A DNA stretch of 60,094 nucleotides from NCBI RefSeq assembly GCF_000732485.2, contig NZ_JAQV02000025.1, positions 1 through 60,094 on the forward strand. The letters run 5' to 3'. This DNA comes from Bacillus sp. SJS (GTDB taxonomy: Bacteria; Bacillota; Bacilli; Bacillales; Bacillaceae). Every line of letters starts with the position of its first letter. The first letter of the stretch is position 1. Both the position numbers and the translations under genes were made by a program. Positions 41,671-49,012 of this stretch are shown piece by piece. Under the pieces are notes generated by a model that saw only the letters and a program-made list of their open reading frames with translations, ran no database searches and had not been told where the DNA came from.

Positions 41671-42306
41671 ATGAATAAATCAAAACTTGCAAAAGATATG
41701 TTCAAAGGCGGTACGGTGAAACGCACAGTGGCCGGGGGAATCTTAGGAGCAACAGTCGGCTATTTTGCCACACCTGAACGCAGCAAAAAACTTCTGTCTC
41801 TTATGGGAAATGAAGCGCTTAAAAATGCCGGTATCAACGCAGACATGGAAGATGTGACAAGCAAGCTTGACCGCTTCAAAGGCGTTGGAGAAAAATCCAA
41901 AAAGGCCATCGGCAAACTGAATTTCATGAAAAAACGCAAAAAAGAGGACAACGAATTCCCTGAAAATGAAGATGAACAGGAAATGAGCTCAGAGGATGAA
42001 GAGTACGACGAAAGTGATTATGAAGAGAACACAAATGATCAGGATGATAACAGCTACGATTCTGATGACGAAAACGAAGATGAGGAAAACGAAGATTACA
42101 ATTCATTAAAAGAAGAAAAGAAGAGACTGCAGGAGCAAATGAAAGAGCTTGAAGCAAAAATGAGCAAGTATGAAGACGAAGATGAAGACGAGGAAGAAGA
42201 AGAATACACGGGCCGTGAAAAAAACAGCAGCGCTTCTGATGAGGAAGAAGAAGAAAAAGATACGGTTCTATCGAGCAATGATGATACATCTGCAGTGAAA
42301 AATTAA
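41671..42306 (+). CDS. YtxH-like protein with long acidic low-complexity tail
   Basis: This 211-residue protein's first 90 residues contain a glycine-rich hydrophobic segment (GGTVKRTVAGGILGATVGYF), as in YtxH-type proteins, followed by a basic helix. From residue 95 on it is dominated by Glu, Asp and Ser with a short coiled coil (SLKEEKKRLQEQMKELEAKM). Such tails are intrinsically disordered. It lies 70 bases after yflT and may belong to the same stress unit. The start follows ACGGAGG. Function is unknown. Confidence 0.65.
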   Translation: MNKSKLAKDMFKGGTVKRTVAGGILGATVGYFATPERSKKLLSLMGNEALKNAGINADMEDVTSKLDRFKGVGEKSKKAIGKLNFMKKRKKEDNEFPENEDEQEMSSEDEEYDESDYEENTNDQDDNSYDSDDENEDEENEDYNSLKEEKKRLQEQMKELEAKMSKYEDEDEDEEEEEYTGREKNSSASDEEEEEKDTVLSSNDDTSAVKN

Positions 42307-42320
42307 GACACCTGATACGG

Positions 42321-42348
42321 CCTGATCCATCCTGATCAGGTTTTTTTA
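42321..42348 (+). terminator. Terminator after the acidic YtxH-like gene
   Basis: The CCTGATC/GATCAGG stem is followed by seven T. Confidence 0.85.
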
Positions 42349-42379
42349 TTTGGATAAGCAGGCAAATTCGATTGTCCGC

Positions 42380-43930
42380 TCAAATCGCCTGCTCGAATAT
42401 TTCCACGCAATTTCTCCCATTTCTTTTGGCTGCATACAGAGCGCCATCTGCTTCCCGCACCAGCTCTTTTATGGATCCCCCCGGCATTGCTTGAAGCGAA
42501 GAAATTCCGAAGCTAGATGTTACACGAATTTCCTTATCACCAGCCTTTATACCGCACTCCGATACTTTTTCCCGAATGGTATTGGCAAGATGATAGGCAT
42601 CCTCAAGAGAGGCATCCGGTATACAAATAATAAATTCTTCTCCCCCATAACGGCCCGCTATTTCCTTGTCTCCCAAGATTCCTTTTACCACACCAGCCAC
42701 ACTCGTTAATACCTCATCCCCTGCTTCGTGCCCATATGTATCATTCACTTTTTTAAAATAATCAATATCGAACATGATGACGGAAATCAGTCTCCAGCTC
42801 GGTATTAGAGAGTCCAAAAGAGCTTGGGCATTTTTCATAAAGAATGCCCGGTTATAAACCTGAGTTAATCCGTCCATGCTTGCTAAATGCTCAAGCTTTT
42901 CCTGCAAGCAGACTCTTTCCGTGACATCTGCGAACGTAATGATCTGCCCTACCAGAACCTTTCTTTTATTTTGAACAGGCGAGAATCGAATATGCCAGTG
43001 TGAAGTCTTTCCGTTTATAACCAATTTATAGTCACACTCCTGCTCTCTTCTTATGAGGTAAGCAAGCTCAGGATTTCCAGCCAGCAGCGCTTGGATTGGT
43101 CTTCCGATAGGATGATTGGAGAGCATAGGAAGGGTATCCCTCATCCTCTCATTAAAATCGACAAGTATTCCATTGTTATTTAGAATCAGAATCCCGTCTT
43201 TCATACTCTCAAAAGCCACCTCCCGGGCAATGGGGGCTACATTGAACATTTGAAAAAACAGAAGAGCGGCCCCATGCAGGAGAAAGGAAACACTCATGGA
43301 TACAGGTCCGAGGTCTATGCCTTCCGGACTTAGGCCATTTAAGTAAAAATGGTTCGCAACAATCGGCATAATCAGACCTGCTACCATCAGCAAAATTTGA
43401 ATCTGGTACCTTAGGATGGATTTCGGAAGCTGCATGAGCAAAATGATACTGCTCATCATCAGGCATATAAAAAGAAAGATGGAGTGAACGTAAAAAAACG
43501 GGCCCCATTCAAGCTTTAGAATTGGATAGGAAATATCACTTCTCAGCCCCATCGACCTGTAATACAAGTGATGAAGATCATTTGTATTATGCATAAAGAT
43601 CGTGATAACGGGGATAAGTAAAAGCGCATAATACATCCATGGTTTAACCCTTTGTCCTGCATATTCAAAGCACATATGCAGCAGAAAGACAGGAATGAAC
43701 AGAATTGCCAGGTATTCGATATTCACCCATAATTTAATCTGCTCCAAGGAAGGACTGGACAATTCAAAAGCATATGAATAGGTGAACATCGCCGAGAATA
43801 AGGTAACGAAGACATAATACCTTGCACCAGGTGCACCCTTGAGCTTGAATAAGGCATATAAACCTAAAAACAAACTTAATGTCCCTGCCAGGATGACGGC
43901 GAGCAAGTACATGACTATTTCTTGTGGCAT
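42380..43930 (-). CDS. Membrane-bound diguanylate cyclase
   Basis: This 516-residue protein has an N-terminal 7TM module (about residues 5-215), the histidine-kinase-type 7TM domain. A PAS domain (about 225-340) includes ILNNNGILVDFNERM. The GGDEF domain (about 350-510) has an intact catalytic GGEEF at residues 429-433. No inhibitory RxxD site is seen just before it. It should synthesise c-di-GMP in response to a membrane or PAS signal. It is monocistronic. Confidence 0.9.
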   Translation of the reverse strand: MPQEIVMYLLAVILAGTLSLFLGLYALFKLKGAPGARYYVFVTLFSAMFTYSYAFELSSPSLEQIKLWVNIEYLAILFIPVFLLHMCFEYAGQRVKPWMYYALLLIPVITIFMHNTNDLHHLYYRSMGLRSDISYPILKLEWGPFFYVHSIFLFICLMMSSIILLMQLPKSILRYQIQILLMVAGLIMPIVANHFYLNGLSPEGIDLGPVSMSVSFLLHGAALLFFQMFNVAPIAREVAFESMKDGILILNNNGILVDFNERMRDTLPMLSNHPIGRPIQALLAGNPELAYLIRREQECDYKLVINGKTSHWHIRFSPVQNKRKVLVGQIITFADVTERVCLQEKLEHLASMDGLTQVYNRAFFMKNAQALLDSLIPSWRLISVIMFDIDYFKKVNDTYGHEAGDEVLTSVAGVVKGILGDKEIAGRYGGEEFIICIPDASLEDAYHLANTIREKVSECGIKAGDKEIRVTSSFGISSLQAMPGGSIKELVREADGALYAAKRNGRNCVEIFEQAI

Positions 43931-44066
43931 ATCAATTTACTCCATATTTTTCTAAATATTTTTCAATTTATTATATAGCAGAATCATTGACAGTGACTAG
44001 AGGATCATGAAGATTTCCCTTTCTTTCTGCTTGGGCCCCTCAGTGAATAGAGATTAGACTCTACAT

Positions 44067-44092
44067 AAAAAAGGCCCGGAAAACCGGACCCA
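44067..44092 (-). terminator. Terminator of the class D beta-lactamase gene
   Basis: On the minus strand GGTCCGG pairs with CCGGGCC, followed by six T. The rest of 43931-44134 shows no gene. Confidence 0.8.
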
Positions 44093-44134
44093 TTTTCAGG
44101 ATTCCATCAATTACAAATGCTTTTACTAATAGAT

Positions 44135-44935
44135 TTAATTCGTAATCAGCTTATATTTCTGCAAAATGCTTCTCGTTATCTTTTTTGCTTCCGCTGAGGT
44201 TCCATCAATATGGGCTGCAAACGTATAGGTACTCTTTCCAGATTCGATGATTCCCGCATACCAGCCCTTTCCTGCCCCTTGTCCGGTTTTTGCATAAATC
44301 GTGTAATGCTTACCTTCTTCCTGAACCATCATCCGTTTTACTGTATTCATCACGGCAGCATCGAAAGGCAGTTCTTCCTTGTACAGCGATTCCATAAATT
44401 CAGTCTGCTCCAGCGGTGATATTTTAAGAGTGCTGTTCAGCCAGAACTGGTCAATTCCACCGCTTATATCCTTATTACCGTAAGAGATTTTGTCTACCCA
44501 CTCTTTCATCCTTTGCTCTCCGATATCCCGGGCCATCGCCTGATAGTACCACACCACCGAATATCTCATTCCTGAACCTAATGTATGATCCTGATTCCAT
44601 ACAGGAATCTCCCGTTCCACTCCATCCCAGTATTTGATGTCGTACTCATCCTCAACGGCTTTCGTTTGAAGGCCAATCAGAGCGTTCGGAACCTTAAAAG
44701 TAGATTCTGGTGCCGTTCTTTCCTTTGCACGACTTTCGTTGAAAACAAAAGTCCGGTCTTTTTTTACATCGTGAAGAACAAATGCCCCCGGATGAGAGGC
44801 AAAAAACTCTTCTGCCTCAAGCTTTCTGATCTCCACCTTGCCTGCAAGTGCTTCTGCGTCAGGCTTCACCCATATTGCCAGAATCACTGCTGCTGCCAAA
44901 GCAGCAAAAATCATTTGCTTTCTGAACTTTTTCAT
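44135..44935 (-). CDS. Class D (OXA-type) beta-lactamase
   Basis: This 266-residue secreted serine beta-lactamase has an N-terminal signal peptide (residues 1-29, cleavage near AEA). All class D motifs are present: STFK at 78-81 (Ser78 nucleophile; Lys81 expected carbamylated), SVV at 126-128, YGN at 152-154 and KTG at 216-218. It resembles chromosomal Gram-positive enzymes such as B. subtilis YbxI. Spectrum cannot be predicted. It lies downstream of the FHA-winged-helix gene on the same strand. Confidence 0.92.
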   Translation of the reverse strand: MKKFRKQMIFAALAAAVILAIWVKPDAEALAGKVEIRKLEAEEFFASHPGAFVLHDVKKDRTFVFNESRAKERTAPESTFKVPNALIGLQTKAVEDEYDIKYWDGVEREIPVWNQDHTLGSGMRYSVVWYYQAMARDIGEQRMKEWVDKISYGNKDISGGIDQFWLNSTLKISPLEQTEFMESLYKEELPFDAAVMNTVKRMMVQEEGKHYTIYAKTGQGAGKGWYAGIIESGKSTYTFAAHIDGTSAEAKKITRSILQKYKLITN

Positions 44936-45046
44936 TCTCCTCTTCCTCCTCTTATGTTTTTACAGCCTCATTCTATCAGCCGGAAATCTGTAAAAACATA
45001 GAAAGAAAGTAGAATTTATCTAATAACATTCTTAATTTTCAGTTAA

Positions 45047-45715
45047 TTATTTTTCAAGCATATACCCTGCTCCTGGTGCCGTAACAATCTTTTTGCCGAA
45101 TTTGCCGAGCTTTTTACGGAGCCGGTAAACGAGCGCACTCAGCTCTTCCTGCCCAACCTCATGAAGCATCCCGCTGTTATCTGAAAATCTTTCAGGCCAA
45201 ATTCGTTTTTTTATTTCATCATAACTGACCACTTTATCACAATGTTCCTCCAGAAAAAGCAGCAGCTCCATATACTTTCCGTTAAGCCGCAGCGGTTGCC
45301 CCTGGATCAGGACTAAGCGCTTTTCTCTGCATATCTTAAACACCTGCCGATCAGGGCAGATCAGGTCCTTTGTTGTTTCAAGCCCGTCTTCACACTGATT
45401 AATAAAGGTCAGCTTTACTGCCCCTTTCGCAAGGGAGATGAAGTCCTGATTCCCCAGCGGAATCTGCTGAAGCGGCTCCAGGGAAAGACCGTTCACTTCT
45501 ACACCGTGCTTGCTTTTTAGGTTGGTAATGGTATAGGTTCCATTTTCGCATTGAATGACCGCATGTTTTCTGGATATGTACGGATTGGAAAAATGCACGT
45601 CCAGATGATTTCCTTCAGAGGACCGTCCAATCAGCATTCTATTTCGCTTAAACGGGATGAAGGCGCCCTGAGCAAAACCGTGCCCTTCTTCCACTCTAAG
45701 ACATGCTCGAAGCAA
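45047..45715 (-). CDS. FHA-domain protein with OmpR-type winged-helix DNA-binding domain
   Basis: This 222-residue protein has an N-terminal FHA phosphothreonine-binding domain (residues 20-105), with GRSSEGNHLDVHF, YISRKHAVIQ and LKSKHGVEVNG as the key loops. A C-terminal Trans_reg_C winged helix follows (about 135-220), with LRLNGKYMELLLFLEEHCDK and ELSALVYRLRKKLGKF. It lacks a receiver domain, so activity may depend on binding a Thr-phosphorylated partner. The TTG start at 45715 lies eight bases after GAGGAGG. The beta-lactamase gene follows 111 bases downstream. Confidence 0.8.
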   Translation of the reverse strand: MLRACLRVEEGHGFAQGAFIPFKRNRMLIGRSSEGNHLDVHFSNPYISRKHAVIQCENGTYTITNLKSKHGVEVNGLSLEPLQQIPLGNQDFISLAKGAVKLTFINQCEDGLETTKDLICPDRQVFKICREKRLVLIQGQPLRLNGKYMELLLFLEEHCDKVVSYDEIKKRIWPERFSDNSGMLHEVGQEELSALVYRLRKKLGKFGKKIVTAPGAGYMLEK

Positions 45716-45784
45716 AAAAACAACCTCCTCACTTTCCTTTTGTTCTTTTCATTATAACAGCAGTTATAAAAAAGAAGGGCGAAC

Positions 45785-45816
45785 AAAAAGAAGACCTGGA
45801 TTGAACTCCAGGCCTT
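45785..45816 (-). terminator. Terminator downstream of the YpzG gene
   Basis: On the minus strand GGCCTGGA pairs with TCCAGGTC, followed by TCTTTTTG. Confidence 0.75.
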
Positions 45817-45862
45817 CCTCTGTCTTGCCGATTTCCAATCCTGCTATCACAACGCTATTTCC

Positions 45863-46015
45863 TTACCAGCGATGGGCTTTGGCATTGCTTCGCAGAATGA
45901 TGTTGGTCTGCGACATCTCGGTATGACCGCACACCTGAGATTTCGAACGCTTTGGCCTTGTCCAATTATGATGAAACTGGGCTGAATGCTGGTCTAACTG
46001 GTCTCGGTAACTCAT
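45863..46015 (-). CDS. YpzG-family small protein
   Basis: This 50-residue protein has the family core FHHNWTRPKRSKSQV and the conserved end LRSNAKAHRW, matching YpzG of Bacillus. It starts at an ATG (46015) behind GAGGTGA. The family is linked to spore formers, and the role is unknown. It ends ahead of the terminator at 45785-45816. Confidence 0.72.
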   Translation of the reverse strand: MSYRDQLDQHSAQFHHNWTRPKRSKSQVCGHTEMSQTNIILRSNAKAHRW

Positions 46016-46155
46016 TCGCTAATCACCTCGTAGTTAGGATCTAGTGCCTTGATATTCGGAGGAATATCTTGTATAGGTTATGTCTTTTGCGGAAAATTAT
46101 TAGCGGCGGAAATATTTTAGCCTGAATTACTTTAAAGCGTACGCAGCAAAACGAA

Positions 46156-46178
46156 TTTAAACAAACGCTTGTTTTAAA
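46156..46178. promoter_or_regulatory. Palindrome upstream of a possible micropeptide
   Basis: TTTAAACAAACGCTTGTTTTAAA has the same ACAAACG-type core as the palindromes at 4309-4326 and 13175-13190. It precedes the two-CxxC reading frame at 46201. Confidence 0.3.
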
Positions 46179-46200
46179 AAACAGGACTGAGGAAAAGTTT

Positions 46201-46290
46201 ATGATAAAGTTTTGTCCATCCTGCAAGTCCATATTGCCCGAGAAGTTAATACAAAACCCAGCTGCCTATTTGATTTGTACATCATGCTGA
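46201..46290 (+). CDS. Possible 29-residue two-CxxC zinc-knuckle micropeptide
   Basis: The frame ATG 46201 to TGA 46288-46290 reads MIKFCPSCKSILPEK and ends YLICTSC, giving CxxC pairs at residues 5/8 and 26/29. A GAGGAAAAG site lies 7-12 bases upstream. The cysteine spacing is that of a minimal zinc ribbon. Within 46016-46411 this frame and the palindrome at 46156 are the only features I see, apart from a terminator at 46338. Expression is uncertain because the frame is so short. Confidence 0.35.
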   Translation: MIKFCPSCKSILPEKLIQNPAAYLICTSC

Positions 46291-46337
46291 TAAATAATTA
46301 TGATCTGCATAAGAAAGTATTTCCTCATCATGGGTAA

Positions 46338-46367
46338 ACAAAAAAAAGAGAGCTCTGACCGCTCCCC
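46338..46367 (-). terminator. Terminator of the DUF454 gene
   Basis: On the minus strand GGGAGC pairs with GCTCTC, followed by eight T. Confidence 0.75.
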
Positions 46368-46411
46368 CTTCGCTTTGTATTCAACTTTATTACTCCGCCG
46401 CCACCGCTGCT

Positions 46412-46831
46412 TCACATGGATTCAGACTTCTTTGAAGCCTCGCGATCCCCCGGGTGGAGCGTCTTAATTTTATAAATAAAATAATAATGTTTATATAAAG
46501 CAAGAACAATCAGCAAAATTCTCACTAAAAGAATGTCCACATATAACACAGAAACCAATATAAAAAAATCCGCTATCACATTGATCCTGATTTTCTCCGC
46601 CAGGCTCATCCCTTTTTTCTGCAGGAATGCCAGAACGTATTTTTTATAAACCCAGGTATCCTTAAACCAGCGGTCAATTCTCTTTGAACTTTTCGCAAAG
46701 CAAAAGGCAGCGATTAAGTAAAAAGGACCTCCTGGCAGAACAGGAAGGAACGTTCCTGCAATCCCAATCACCAAGGCTATTGATCCGATTAAAACCAATA
46801 GGATCATTTTAATCATTTTAATCGTGTTCAT
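46412..46831 (-). CDS. DUF454 (YbaN-like) inner-membrane protein
   Basis: This 139-residue protein has three to four hydrophobic segments. It carries the DUF454 signature GIAGTFLPVLPGGPFYLIAA, then CFAKSSKRIDRWFKDTWVYK. The family is widespread and uncharacterised. Its own terminator follows. Confidence 0.83.
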   Translation of the reverse strand: MNTIKMIKMILLVLIGSIALVIGIAGTFLPVLPGGPFYLIAAFCFAKSSKRIDRWFKDTWVYKKYVLAFLQKKGMSLAEKIRINVIADFFILVSVLYVDILLVRILLIVLALYKHYYFIYKIKTLHPGDREASKKSESM

Positions 46832-46971
46832 GGAATCTCCCCTGCAGCTTGATCATAATCTTTCTCTTCACTTTATCAAAGAAATACGAAACCTCCAAAG
46901 CTTATACCTGATTAAAAATATGGAAATTCAATTTTGTATATGTTTATGCCAGTCCTTTTATTTCAGGAACT

Positions 46972-47001
46972 AAAAAAGAACGAATCATAAAGACCCGTTC
47001 C
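46972..47001 (-). terminator. Terminator of the DUF6440 gene
   Basis: On the minus strand GAACG pairs with CGTTC, followed by TTTTTT. Confidence 0.65.
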
Positions 47002-47013
47002 ATTGATCTGGGA

Positions 47014-47214
47014 TTACTTATCAGCATCCTCTATCATTTCCACTATTGGTTCACCTTTCTCATCAAGCAGGGGGGTGAGTCCGCTGCCCTGTGGGTTCCA
47101 TGTATGCAAATAGTTTACTCCTGTTTGACGGTCAACGAGAATATAAATCAGGCCATGCTGATAATTTTGGACCATCTTTTCATCGAAACGCTTTTCCGTT
47201 TTTTTACCAAACAT
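47014..47214 (-). CDS. DUF6440-family small protein
   Basis: This 66-residue soluble protein has the block LVDRQTGVNYLHTWNPQGSG with LTPLLDEKGEPIV, the DUF6440 pattern. It starts behind AAAGGAGG and lies immediately downstream of the ABC permease gene, so it may be co-transcribed. Its role is unknown. Confidence 0.72.
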   Translation of the reverse strand: MFGKKTEKRFDEKMVQNYQHGLIYILVDRQTGVNYLHTWNPQGSGLTPLLDEKGEPIVEMIEDADK

Positions 47215-47262
47215 GAATAATCACCTCCTTTAATGATCATTTCCGCAAAAACAAGCAGTACC

Positions 47263-48009
47263 TTAACGATCCAACCCGTTTTTCTTATAGGCGTAAACAA
47301 AAATCCCTAATGCAGCAGCCAGCCAGCCGATGAGGACACTAATGTCGGTGGCATTCCATATATAGCCGCTCTCAGAAACGATACCGTTCACATAGTTTGT
47401 CAGCACCCCTGTGTAGGTAAAGTCCAATATGGCGGACAAATCCTCCTGGAAAAGCTTCACTGCAGGTACGGAAGTCAAAAGCAAGGTGATCGGCATGCTC
47501 AATAAGGAAGCCTGCGCCTGGTTTTTTGAGAAAATTCCAATAATATACCCTATAATCAGGCTGATCAGGCTCGCTGCAGTTGTCATGATGAAGAAGGTTC
47601 CAAATGGGATTTCCCCAAATGAAGACCCGCTCACAGGAATCATCAGCAGATTGACCAGGATTAACAGCAGAAAAGGAGGCAGCAGTGTCCCTATCAAGTA
47701 CTCCAGGCCATTTACAGAGGACGTCATGAGTACTCTCAATGTGTTCTTTTCCTTTTCTTCTGCTAATGGAGCACTGCTCATAGAGATTCCAGCTATGGCG
47801 ATGTTGAAAATAATCCCGAAGCTCAGGGCGAATGCATTCGTTGAAAAGGATACTCCTTCATTGTTTACATCTACATCCGGCATAATATTTTTAATGACAA
47901 ACACAAATCCCAAAGCGAGAATCGGCCCTAACATGACTCCCGTATTATTCAGCAGCGTCTGAAATTTCATAGCCGTGATGGCTCTGACTTTTTTTACTGA
48001 AATCCTCAA
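47263..48009 (-). CDS. ABC-2-type transporter permease
   Basis: This 248-residue permease has six hydrophobic segments and the ABC-2 conserved segment APLAEEKEKNTLRVLMTSSV between helices 2 and 3. It lacks a large extracellular domain. It overlaps the ATPase fragment at 48006 by four bases. Together they form an exporter of unknown substrate next to a LytTR regulator, a common set-up for self-resistance or bacteriocin-type exporters. Confidence 0.82.
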   Translation of the reverse strand: MRISVKKVRAITAMKFQTLLNNTGVMLGPILALGFVFVIKNIMPDVDVNNEGVSFSTNAFALSFGIIFNIAIAGISMSSAPLAEEKEKNTLRVLMTSSVNGLEYLIGTLLPPFLLLILVNLLMIPVSGSSFGEIPFGTFFIMTTAASLISLIIGYIIGIFSKNQAQASLLSMPITLLLTSVPAVKLFQEDLSAILDFTYTGVLTNYVNGIVSESGYIWNATDISVLIGWLAAALGIFVYAYKKNGLDR

Positions 48010-48203
48010 AGCAATTCCCTCCCCGTCAGTTCCAGGAACACTTTTTCTAATGTCGGTTCATTGGAATGAATCGTAACAAGCTCGCCAGCGGCTATCCACT
48101 GCTGGATCTTTTCCCCTGTTTCCTCAGAGTGAGGCAGCATAAATTCCCGCTCGTCCTCTAATCGGATCTGATACTGTTTATTCCGATTGTACTTGAGCTC
48201 CAT
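48006..48203 (-). pseudogene. Out-of-frame C-terminal domain of the ABC exporter ATPase
   Basis: These 65 residues (MELKYNRNKQYQIRLEDERE to LEKVFLELTGRELL) are the C-terminal DUF4162-type domain that normally follows the nucleotide-binding domain in one protein. Here the frame begins inside the end of the ATPase frame (overlap 48178-48203) and is shifted relative to it. The ATG lacks a ribosome site. Either a one- or two-base frameshift broke the gene, or the two parts are made by translational coupling or frameshifting. See the finding on this split. Confidence 0.65.
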
Positions 48204-48843
48204 GCTCTACAATTATCCCATCATGAAGAAGAGCAATTTGATCACATAGTTTAGCCGCCTCGTCCATGTTGTGGGTCGTAAGGAAAATGGCCGTCCCCGA
48301 TTCTTTCAGCTCCAGCAGCAATTCGTGTACAGATGTAGCTGTACTCGGGTCTAAACCGCTCGTCGGTTCATCCAAGAAGAGCACCTTTGGCTCATGCAAG
48401 ATGGCTCTGGCCAGAACCAGCCGCTGTGTCATTCCCTTCGAAAGCTTACCGGCAATTTTATTTTTATGCCCGAACAGCCCCACTCTTTTCAGAAGAACAT
48501 CAATCCGTTCCATCTCTACTCCTAAAATCCTGGCGAACAGCTTCAAGTTGCTGTAAACGGTCATTCTTTCATATAATCCACTGTTATCTGTAACAATGCC
48601 GACTTGTTCGTAAATGCTTTCGTTTATTTGTTCGATGGGTTTTCCTAATACCGTTGCTTTTCCTGAAGTTTGCGCCAATTGTCCGGTTAGTATTTTAATC
48701 GTGGTTGTTTTCCCTGATCCAGAGGGGCCCAGAAATCCAAATATTTCACCAGATCGGACTGAGAAACTAAGTTTTTTTAATGCCGGTTCGTTTTTGAACT
48801 GCTTGGATAACTGTTCAGCATCAATCACTGTATGTCTTTCCAT
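48178..48843 (-). CDS. ABC exporter ATP-binding protein (nucleotide-binding domain, C-terminus in another frame)
   Basis: This 221-residue ATPase has Walker A GPSGSGKTTTIKILTG, signature LSKGMTQRLVLARA, Walker B VLFLDEPTSGLD and switch LTTHNMDEA. It belongs to the NatA/CcmA-like group. It stops at HDGIIVEHG plus six residues, where homologues normally run on for about 60 more residues; those are found in another frame at 48006-48203. The ATG at 48843 follows GGGAG. Its partner permease lies at 47263. Confidence 0.85.
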   Translation of the reverse strand: MERHTVIDAEQLSKQFKNEPALKKLSFSVRSGEIFGFLGPSGSGKTTTIKILTGQLAQTSGKATVLGKPIEQINESIYEQVGIVTDNSGLYERMTVYSNLKLFARILGVEMERIDVLLKRVGLFGHKNKIAGKLSKGMTQRLVLARAILHEPKVLFLDEPTSGLDPSTATSVHELLLELKESGTAIFLTTHNMDEAAKLCDQIALLHDGIIVEHGAQVQSE

Positions 48844-48903
48844 ATACTCCACTCCCTTAAAAAAAGTTGGGGGTTTGATGAAGCTTCCCATCTGTTTTAC
48901 AGT

Positions 48904-48932
48904 TTAGTACTGATCAAGGGGAAAGTCGTAAA
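48904..48932 (-). promoter_or_regulatory. Promoter of the ABC exporter with dyad symmetry
   Basis: On the minus strand TTTACG (48927-48932), a 17-base spacer and TACTAA (48904-48909). Flanking sequence holds an inverted TTACAGTACTG / CAGTACTAAACTGTAA dyad, a plausible target for the upstream LytTR regulator. Confidence 0.45.
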
Positions 48933-48970
48933 AGTCCGCTGAACAGTACTGTAAGAAGCTCAAATGCAAC

Positions 48971-49001
48971 AAAAAAAGGCTGAAATGTACTCATTTCTGC
49001 C
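48971..49001 (-). terminator. Terminator of the LytTR regulator gene
   Basis: On the minus strand GGCAGAAATG pairs with CATTTCAGCC, followed by seven T. The exporter genes therefore have their own promoter. Confidence 0.85.
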
Positions 49002-49012
49002 TCACCTGTACG

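Noticed and set aside
41924-42289. Antisense frames rich in Leu/His/Ser across the acidic YtxH-like gene
   Set aside because: They are by-products of the Glu/Asp-rich codons on the opposite strand.
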